NCBI GenBank assembly: GCA_043228905.1
Contig: JBHGNT010000012.1
Coordinates: forward strand, 10,354,001 to 10,418,000
Length of the DNA stretch: 64,000 nt
Reading direction: 5' to 3'
DNA from: Azolla caroliniana
Lineage: Eukaryota > Polypodiophyta
Positions 57,167-64,000 of this stretch are shown one piece after another. A program made the translations under genes and the position numbers. The notes beneath the pieces were generated by a model. It saw only the letters and a program-made list of their open reading frames with translations. It was not told where the DNA came from and did not search any database. Numbering within the stretch: the first letter of the stretch is position 1; every line of letters begins with the position of its first letter.

Positions 57167-58465
57167 TGTCGCGAAAATACGACGAGGATACGTGAACGTT
57201 GAGGCAAGACCCCGGGGCCTTTGTTTAGAGGATATCAAATTCGTGTATTTATGTACTAAGAATTAACCGAAATGAGAAAGATTAACAAATTTCATTAATA
57301 AAAGGGAAAGAAAGATTACAATCAATCCCAAGATTGGGATTACAAAAGTTTTATCTTATGGAGATGATTAGAATAATAGATTAGAGGAAATAAGAGATTA
57401 TGATTCTTGAGTGATATGGCTTTGACAAGGAATTTTGGATTTTGAGAGATTGCTTCCGTATAGAAAATATGGTTTACTTGAGAGATAGCTTCCGTAGGGA
57501 AGATTAGGGTTCTTGGCTTCGATAAGATAAGAGAGCTCCCCAAAGAAAAGAAAAAAAAAATTTAGATAATATGGAGAGTGACCCCAGTGTAGGAAAAAAA
57601 ATGGAATAAATATGGAGTTCTCCCTTGATCATAGCCTTTCCACTTTTTGTTGCATGGCCTCTACTTTTAGTTGCCTAGCTTTTTCTTTTGGTTGCATGTG
57701 ACTGTCCACATGACCTTTACTTTTTCCATGCACTCCTTCTTTAGTTGCTTGCGTCCACATGGCCTTTACTTTAGTTCTCTTCACTTTACTTTAGTTTGTT
57801 GCATGATCCAATCTTTCGTCCGTCCGCGTCCAACCTCCTCCAGTAGCCGGTTCCATTTTGCTTGCCGGTCGGTTCCGGTTCCGATTTTTCTTGCCGGCCG
57901 GTTCCAGTTTGCTTGCCGGTTCCGGTTCCAGTTTTGCTTGCCGGTTCCGGTTCCAGTTTTGCTTGCCGGACGGTTCCGGTTTGCTTGCCGGTTCCGGTTC
58001 CGGTTTTGCTTGCCGGTCGGTTCCGGTTTGCTTGCCGGTTCCAGTTCCGGTTTTGCTTACCGGCCGGTTTTCGGTTTGCATACTCGTTCCGGTTCTGGTT
58101 TTGCATACCGGCCAGTTTCCGGATTGCATACCGGCCGGTTTCCGGATTTGCTTACCCGGTTTTAGGGAATTTGGCCACCATCACCCATCAAGACAAAGTG
58201 GCCAAAGTGCTCTTAGCACAAATGAAAAATGAGGGAGCTCAAGGTGTTTATATAGCCAGGGCCTATCTATGTGGGATAGTTCTAATTTCCCTATCTAATC
58301 AAACTTTATTTTCTCATAACTTGATATGTATTTCTCCATTTTGTATATAGTAAAATACATTTTGAAGCTCTTGAGTATATCCATCTTTCTATAGTAAGCT
58401 ACTAATCTAATCTATAATAATTATTTCATTATTTTTTTACATAGTGTGTGAAGATTCACACGACA
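57167..58465 (+). mobile_element. LTR-like insertion (probable solo LTR), 1.3 kb
   Basis: Begins TGTCGCGAAAAT and ends TCACACGACA (TGTCG/CGACA inverted ends). It is flanked by GCGT (57163-57166) and GCAT (58466-58469), a 4-bp target duplication with one change. It splits the chromovirus integrase, which continues on both sides in the expected order. A TATA-like TTTATATAGCC lies at about 58250 and a minisatellite at 57855-58160. It has no coding capacity: the open frames across the minisatellite are low-complexity. Confidence 0.75.
57855..58160 (+). repeat. GC-rich minisatellite in the LTR-like insertion
   Basis: Irregular tandem copies built from TTGCCGG, TTCCGG and TCGGTTCCGG blocks (for example CTTGCCGGTTCCGGTTCC), in higher-order units of about 24-57 bp. 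It stands out from the AT-rich rest of the element and lies upstream of the TATA-like motif. Confidence 0.85.
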
Positions 58466-58469
58466 GCAT

Positions 58470-59419
58470 GAAGTATGTCAACATCATGGCCTTCCCAATA
58501 GGGTCATTAGCGACCATGGACCCCAATTCATCTCAAAATTCTGGAAACACCTCTTTAAAATGCTCAAGGTCACTTGTAACCTCTCCTCCGGCTACCACCC
58601 GCAAATAGATAGCCAAGTAGAACGAACAAATCAAACGCTGGAGCAGTATCTTCGGTGCTTTCTAAGCTATCATCAAGATGACTAGGCAAATATTCTCCAC
58701 TTTGCCGAATTTGCGTATAATAACTCTGTCCACTCATCGACAAAGGTTACACCATTTTATGCTTATACGGGCTATCACCCTCGGTGGTGTGTATTTGAAA
58801 CCCCAGAGTTACCCACAAATCCTTGTGTAGAGGATCATTTGGAGCGGTTACGCAAGATACAAGTGGATTTATCTACTCATCTACATCAAGCTCAATAAAC
58901 ACACAAGGTTTACGCGGATCGTCATCGGCTTCCATCCATTTTTAACATTGGAGATTGGGTATGGCTACTACGATGACACATCAAGACCTCGCCCATGAGA
59001 GAAGTTGGATTATCGGCGATTAGGTCCTTTCCGTATTATCAGAAAAATTAATGATGTCGCTTTTTGTCTCGATCTACCTCCACAACTTCAGATACATCCG
59101 GAGTTTCATAGTTCTCTCCTCGAACCCTATCAAGACAGTACCATCCCAGGTCGTATTAAACAACCTCCACCCCCGATCGAACTTGAAGATAGACCTGAGT
59201 ACGAGGTTACCGCCATCCTCGATTCCAAGATTGTTCGCAACAAGCTCTACTATTTAGTAGATTGGCTAGGATATAGTCCCAGCGAGCGTACCTAGGAACC
59301 AATAGAGAATGTGACCAATGCTCGTGCTCTTCTTGAAGACTTCCATCGTCAATATCCAGACAAACTGGGTCCTCAATCCAAAACGACTCGTAACACTCGT
59401 CGTTTTAAAGGGGGGATAG
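58470..59419 (+). pseudogene. Chromovirus A copy 3: integrase end and chromodomain
   Basis: Continues the integrase: SNDHGPQF-like second Asp region (58508-58535), YHPQIDSQVERTNQTLEQYL (Glu), a stop-interrupted middle, the GPF module (YRRLGPFRIIRKIND) and the chromodomain (YEVTAILDSKIVRNKLYYL) within an open frame at 59005-59295. A TAG replaces the Trp codon of the conserved TWEP at about 59293. It ends at the polypurine tract TTTAAAGGGGGGATAG, followed by an LTR start at 59420. Confidence 0.9.
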
Positions 59420-59711
59420 TGTCATGATATGGCAAGACTCAAACCCATGATCTAAGTACGAGGTTGCCGCCATCCTCGGTTCCAAGATTGTTCACAACAA
59501 GCTCTACTATTTAGTCGATTGGCTAGGATATAGTCCCAACAAGCGTACTTGGTAACCAATAGAGAATGTGACCAATCATTCTCTTCTTGAAGACTTCCAT
59601 CGTCAATATCCAGACAAATTGGGTCTTCAATCCAAAACGACTCGTGACTCGTGACACTCGTCGTTTTAAAGCGGGGATAGTTTCATGATATGGCAAGACT
59701 CAAACCCATGA
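59198..59711 (+). repeat. Tandem duplication (about 257 bp) across the chromodomain-LTR border
   Basis: 59198-59454 is repeated at 59455-59711. Each unit holds the chromodomain end, the polypurine tract and the first 31 bp or so of the LTR. As a result a partial LTR start (59420-59450) precedes a second chromodomain piece. The second unit has additional small changes (CGACTCGTGACTCGTGACAC). Confidence 0.88.
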
Positions 59712-59973
59712 CCTTATATTGCATGGGTCGAGATCTTGACCATTAGAGTATATGTTGTAATACGAAGAATATTATTTTCATTTAAGTTTTACTATAGAAA
59801 ATTGATGTATATTCTAGATTTCTCTAGAACATTATAGAAACTTCAGGAGTACTCCTTAGAACACTATAAAAGTAGGCACAAGGCATTATTTCGAACCAAA
59901 TTGGTTCAATGCCAGTCTTAAGCCTCCAAGCCATCCTTGTATACTCTTTTCACATAATATATTGTTGTCATCA

Positions 59974-60014
<41 letters not shown>

Positions 60015-60015
<1 letters not shown>

Positions 60016-60408
60016 ACATGTTAGAGCCCATACCATTATCTGCCATTCGAACCATTGCTTCCATGCGACTTAGCTCACATGCATTGTGATGTGAAATAGG
60101 GCGTTGGGGCACAAGTGATGAGAGTGGTCGTCTATGCACACTTTGCCCTAAACAAGTTCGCGAGTCTGAGTATCACACTTTTATACAATGCTCTGCCTTT
60201 GGTCATATTCGACCATGTTGTCCACATCTCTTCGACCGAGCCTAATCTTTGAATGAATTCCTCTCATAACCACAATGTGCACTCTCGATTGCAACATTCA
60301 TTGGCAAAGTTCTTGAACATCGAGATTCACTACTCCCTCTGACACGTATCATGTGAAATGTAATATTTTTGGTCTCACAGGTCATATTTGACCTCCGAAG
60401 ACGATAAT

Positions 60409-60413
<5 letters not shown>
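60015..60413 (+). other. Unidentified insert between two CT microsatellites
   Basis: Absent from the other LTR copies. One frame has CTLCPKQV and CSAFGHIRPCCP, which vaguely recalls zinc-knuckle spacing, but it is short and has stops. No termini or target duplication can be defined because both edges lie in simple repeats. Confidence 0.4.
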
Positions 60414-60487
<74 letters not shown>

Positions 60488-60488
60488 C
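60412..60488. repeat. CT/ATCT microsatellite
   Basis: A long CT run passing into ATCT tetranucleotide repeats within the chromovirus LTR. The corresponding place in the minus-strand copy (46579-46640) is a pure GA run. Confidence 0.9.
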
Positions 60489-60562
60489 CTTCTCTTGAGT
60501 GTTCTACACCCTCTTTTCCTCTTAGTACTAATTTCCTCTCCGTCTTAGTACTATTCTTGACA

Positions 60563-61148
60563 CCGAGTCCGATTCGGCTGAACACGAATACGGATGGAAG
60601 TTGACCTAGCCGAAAGCCGATTAGACGAGACCGATCCGAAAAGAAGCTAATCCGAGTCAACCGGAGGTCGAAGCAATCAAAACTGGTGAACACGAGGAAG
60701 ACGCCAAGCAGACACACTACCACGGATGACAAGGGCCAAGAGGATTTGAAGGGTGTTACCAAGGATGAGATCTCAACAAAGAAGGAGGGCTCTAACATGA
60801 AGATTGTCAACTCTAACGCGAGATTGTACGACGAAGGTGAACGAACTGCAAAGTCTCTTCACCAAGGAGACAGTCGGAATGAAGGTGGCACATGCACGAG
60901 CCATGAAGGGTTAAGCTCAAAAAGAGCATAAGGTGCCATCAGAACCGGTCATAACAATGCAAAGAGTGAACGAAGAATATGGTGGATCGGATGGCGACAA
61001 TACTTCGGGTGGAAAAAATGGATGTGCTCAAAATGGAGAGACAAAGTCGACATAGAGAGAAAAACGGAGGATGCTATGGATGAAGGAGGTAACAAGCATC
61101 GGCAACTTCGGCACATACCGGAGGATGCGCGGGTTCGAAGGGGGCGAG
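60563..61148 (+). pseudogene. Gypsy-2 copy 2: 3' internal region and polypurine tract
   Basis: A charged, low-conservation coding tail (60686-60931 open, Lys/Glu/Asp/Ser-rich) leading to a polypurine tract GAAGGGGGCGAG (61137-61148) right before the LTR. This 3' part is missing from the large gypsy-2 copy at 18639, so identity rests on the LTR that follows. Function of the tail is unknown. Confidence 0.55.
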
Positions 61149-61983
61149 TGTCGTAGTGTATTTCGTACACTACGTGTAAAACGTATAGAGTATTAGATTC
61201 AATAAATATGAAGAAATAGAAGAAAATATTAAAATATATATTACATGCATAGGGCAAGGTTCAAACTTTGTACCTCCATGTTAATAACCATTATACTAAC
61301 ACATCATGAGTGTTTAAAAAGTAGATGTCCCATATAGAAAGGTAAGTTCACGCATAGTTTCTAGGAAAAAGCTTTAGTTAAAAGAAAAACACATGATAGA
61401 AAAAAGCTACACATGCACATCTAGCGTGCATAAACATTATAATAGATAAAAAAACACATGACATTAGAAAAAGCATGTTAGAGAAAGCATATATTCTATA
61501 GATAGAAAAAGCATGGAGTCCATAGTTAGAGAAAAAGCATGGATTGCTAAGACTCTGTCATCACTATATAAGGATGGGGAGCACAATGTAATGGGGAGAG
61601 AAACTTATGGATGAAAAATCATTAGGGTTCTAAAATAATGATTAATAAAATAAACTATGCTTGTGGAATTCACAAGTTTTCTATATCTTTCTCTTCCAAT
61701 CTATTCTAATTTATTATTAGGGTTTTAAATATTAATAAAATAAATAAATTATACTCGTGGGATTCACGAGGTTTCTATATCCTTCTCTTCCAATCTAAAT
61801 TCATATTCTTATCTAAATATTGATTAATAAAGTACATTATACATGTGGGATTCACAAGTTTCTATCTCTCTTTCTTACAATCTATTTATATTCGTATTAG
61901 CCTTAAAACTCTCCTCCTCCTAGTCCAAAACCCCAGCGGTTCCCACCCGACTCACGCAACGATCCGGCGCCGAAAGGCACGAT
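61149..61983 (+). mobile_element. Gypsy-2 copy 2: LTR
   Basis: Begins TGTCGTAGTGTA and ends in the shared GGCGCCGAAAGGCAC. TATA-like CACTATATAAGG lies near 61562. It has three hairpin repeats (61660-61676, 61754-61770, 61842-61858) where the other copy has two, and a degenerate antisense tRNA-like module (B box about 61257-61268, A box 61288-61298). Internal element sequence flanks it on both sides, so it is either a 3' LTR followed by a second element or a recombined tandem. Confidence 0.8.
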
Positions 61984-62557
61984 ACCATTAATACGTGTGG
62001 GAGAGACATCTAGAGCGAAGTCATCTTTCTGGCCCGAAGTGCTAGAAATCTCCGAGAAAACCGATTCTGATGAAATCCGTACCACCGCAGAAGGCATCCG
62101 AGAAGCTACAAGATGGGAGTGCCCCGTAGATAAGAATAGCATATATGCCTTATGTCAATTACATGAGGTGTATGTAGATGTGAAGCGATGACGCACGAAT
62201 GATGCGGTCGGACCATCAAAGAAGGGAGAAAGCTGGAATTCCGAAGGGAAAGGAAAAGGAAAAATGACTCTGACATTCAGACTCCCTTGGACATCAAACA
62301 ACAGATGGACTTAAAGAAGGTGTTCGAAGAGAGAATCCTTGATAGTTGGGTGGAATTCTCCTTCCAAGAATTGCTCGGAATAGCGAAGAAAGAGTTCCAT
62401 AACCTCCTTGTGGATCTCGTGAAAAGAAAGAGACAAGCTACGGAAGAATCAAATGCTCCAAGGGTGAATGCAAATATCATTCTAATGAACGATACGGAAG
62501 TAGAGGATGAGATACTGAACTCCCACTACACAAAGCCACAGTGGGCACGAGCAACTA
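61984..62557 (+). pseudogene. Gypsy-2 copy 2: gag/pol linker fragment
   Basis: Collinear with 20361-20925 of the large copy and with the repeated linker at 22765-23150. Examples are VRTTAEGIREATRWEC-like residues and the helical frame at 62287-62571 (KKVFEERILDSWVEFSFQELL, LLVDLVKRKRQA). Gag upstream of it is deleted, so the LTR passes straight into this linker. It is cut at about 62558 by a copia LTR. Confidence 0.8.
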
Positions 62558-62562
62558 TTGGC

Positions 62563-63050
62563 ACCGGATGATGCAGGCTCGGTGAGGAGTGCTCACCGGA
62601 TGAAGGGACATATTCGTAAATATGTTTCTGAGAGTCCATTGGGGCTATATTTGTAAATAGCCGAAAATTCATATTAGTATAAATATGACTTGGGGAAAAC
62701 TTAGTAAATAGAGTTGTTGTCATTCTTGTTGGTGCAAGAACAGAGCGTGTAACTATGTACAGAGAGAGAGAGAGAGAAAGAGGTCGTTGCCTCTGTTGTA
62801 ACCGTCGCCTATGGCGAAGATAACAAGCTCGAGGTCGTTGCCTCAGTGCTTTACCATTGCACATTGTGATATAGTGATAGTTTGCAGCCTGTGGGCTGCG
62901 GTGGTTTTTCCCTACTTTGGGTTTTCCACGTTAACATCCCGTGTACTCTTCTCTCCGTTGTGTCGTGCTTTTCATTTCCCCTTTTCTGTGTATGATTCTA
63001 AGCTCGGTTGTGGCTGAGCGTTGCGCATAGGGAGCGTGCAGTTCCTGTCA
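62563..63050 (+). mobile_element. Copia 5 5' LTR, U3 start missing
   Basis: Matches the solo LTR at 38601-39257 in reverse orientation and ends GTTCCTGTCA. TATA-like TATAAATATGAC lies near 62680. The first 150-200 bp of the LTR, including its TGTTGGGAGAC start, are absent at the junction with gypsy-2. Confidence 0.85.
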
Positions 63051-63053
63051 AAG

Positions 63054-63065
63054 TGGTATCAGAGC
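63054..63065 (+). promoter_or_regulatory. Primer binding site, initiator Met tRNA type
   Basis: TGGTATCAGAGC, three bases inside the LTR end. Confidence 0.9.
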
Positions 63066-63080
63066 GAAACGACACAGAAA

Positions 63081-64000
63081 ATGGACGATTCGTTGGGAGG
63101 CATGTTCAAGCTCACCGGCTCCAACTATTCGGTGTGGAAGTCGAAGATGAGGGACATGCTCGTGGTTAAAGATTTTTGGTTGCCGGTTCAGTTCGGGGAC
63201 AAGAGACCAGACAAAATCGACGCCACGATATGGGACGTGATGCACATGAAGACAACGGCGTACATACGGTGCTTCATCGACATGAGCCTATACAACAACT
63301 TCAATGAAGAGAGCAAGGCTCATGAGCTCTAGGAGAAGATCGGCATTATGTTTCAAAACAAAAATGTTGTTAATTAGGTTTCGGTATTCCAGAAGCTAGT
63401 AAGACTCCGGTACCAAGATGGCTCCAACATGGCGGAGCACATGAATGCCTTCCAGGGGCTGATCCACCGGGCAACATCATGAGAAGTACGTCTTGCCGAT
63501 GAGGTACTAGCACTACTCCTGCTCGATTCCCTCCCAGATAGCTGGGAGACGTTGGTTGTCACCTTGGGCAACGCTGGGCCGGAAGGGAAATGTTTATCCC
63601 TAGCAAGAGTGAAGTCGAGCTTGCTAGATGAGGAGGCGCGTCGGAAAGATAAGGATACGAGCTCCGACCCCAAAGCGCTCCTTACCGAATCGGAACGCGG
63701 AAGACAAAGAAACCGTAGTCCCCAGAACCGGGAAAAGTCGGGGACACGGTCAAAGTCAAGGGGGAGGCCTACTTGCTTCTATTGCGGCAAGCTAGGACAC
63801 TTCCAGAAGAACTGTCGGCATTTCCGAAAAGACAAGGAAACCAACGGTACCGATTCGAAGCGGACACCGGACCGGAACGGTAGAGACAGGAGGGGGCCGG
63901 ACCGGAAGGGAACGACAGCAATCGCGGCAAGTGAAGAAGAGTTGATGCTCATCACCGGGGAGAGTGAGCTAAACCTTGCCGGCGGCGAGATGACCTGGGT
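63081..64000 (+). pseudogene. Copia 5 gag, continues beyond the window
   Basis: ATG at 63081 (MDDSLGGMFKLTGSNYSVWK), a UBN2-type gag domain (MRDMLVVKDFWLPV, LLLLDSLPDSWETLVVTLG) and a CCHC zinc knuckle CFYCGKLGHFQKNC at about 63774-63815, followed by a basic Asp/Arg linker. It stays in one frame but has stops near 63330, 63375 and 63480. It differs in sequence from the copia family above (FKLTGSNYSVWK against KLDRNNYASWS). Its LTR family is shared with the solo LTR at 38601. Confidence 0.88.

Larger units (their letters stand above)
59681..60562 (+). mobile_element. Chromovirus A copy 3: 3' LTR with a 400-bp insertion
   Basis: From TTTCATGATATGG (TG mutated to TT) to TTCTTGACA. It is twice the usual length because 60015-60413 is foreign sequence flanked by CT microsatellites. 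It keeps TATA (near 59865), the near-palindrome at 59891-59909 at the predicted RNA start, and the antisense tRNA-like module (B box 59696-59707, A box 59740-59750). Confidence 0.9.

Noticed and set aside
57671-58350. Overlapping long frames on both strands, rich in Pro/Val/Gly or Lys/Thr/Gly
   Set aside because: They are translations of the CCGGTT minisatellite and lack any domain; all frames stay open only because the repeat has few stops.
60015-60250. Zinc-knuckle gene fragment
   Set aside because: The cysteine/histidine spacing is incomplete and the frame is short with stops; too weak to call.

Overview
The window is about 64 kb of repeat-dominated nuclear plant DNA. It is made almost entirely of LTR retrotransposons, with a few L1-type LINE remnants, a hairpin satellite and AT-rich filler. 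I see no intact host gene, rRNA gene, genuine tRNA gene or CRISPR array. Retrotransposons nested three deep, copia elements primed by initiator-Met tRNA, and chromodomain Ty3/gypsy elements indicate a land plant with a large genome. The main chromovirus has the general character of the self-priming, fungus/moss-type chromoviruses, so a non-seed plant (fern, lycophyte or moss) is my best guess. That placement is inference with low confidence.

Layout. 1-615: tail of a minus-strand chromovirus (family A) inserted into a copia gag; the copia 5' LTR ends at 1398. 1.5-10 kb: three L1-type LINE remnants (minus 1505-2990, plus 4560-5530, minus 8835-10035) and a LINE RT scrap near 8.4 kb, in AT-rich DNA with two direct repeats. 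10.1-12 kb: a gypsy integrase scrap, a remnant of a coiled-coil ORF, and a copia LTR plus gag stub. 12.3-13.8 kb: a satellite whose monomers are built on a palindrome. 14.6-18.0 kb: 5'-truncated chromovirus family B. 18.0-30 kb: copia 1, split by a 9 kb gypsy element (gypsy-2, 18639-27663, 4-bp target duplication ACGG). Gypsy-2 carries an internal 2.2 kb tandem duplication and a solo LTR. 30-35.3 kb: decayed copia pieces on both strands. 35.3-49.6 kb: a Tat/Athila-like gypsy element (minus) with a long post-integrase coiled-coil ORF. It is interrupted by a solo copia LTR (38601-39257, TSD CTTTG) and by a nearly intact chromovirus A (41227-46935, TSD GTCGG). 49.6-60.6 kb: a plus-strand chromovirus A interrupted by a full-length copia (50342-55875, TSD ATCTA) and by a 1.3 kb LTR-like element (57167-58465). 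60.6-62.6 kb: a second gypsy-2 remnant. 62.6-64 kb: LTR and gag of another copia family, running off the window.

How the parts work together. Each element encoded the usual retrotransposition set: gag particle protein, protease, RT/RNase H and integrase. Almost every copy is now broken by stop codons, many of which can be explained by a C-to-T change, and by deletions. Chromovirus A at 41227-46935 is the best preserved. It shows three linked cis-signals: a perfectly framed -1 slippery heptamer (GTTAAAC) just before the gag stop, a 12-nt self-priming match between the predicted mRNA 5' end and the site where a tRNA primer site would lie, and a polypurine tract whose downstream LTR supplies the pol stop codon.

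Most unusual signals. (1) tRNA-like A-box/B-box modules lie antisense near the U3 start in the LTRs of four otherwise different gypsy families. (2) The self-priming arrangement is found in a plant chromovirus. (3) A repeated LTR hairpin in gypsy-2 shows a compensatory base-pair change. (4) There is a hairpin satellite. (5) A post-integrase coiled-coil ORF has a diverged second copy about 25 kb away.
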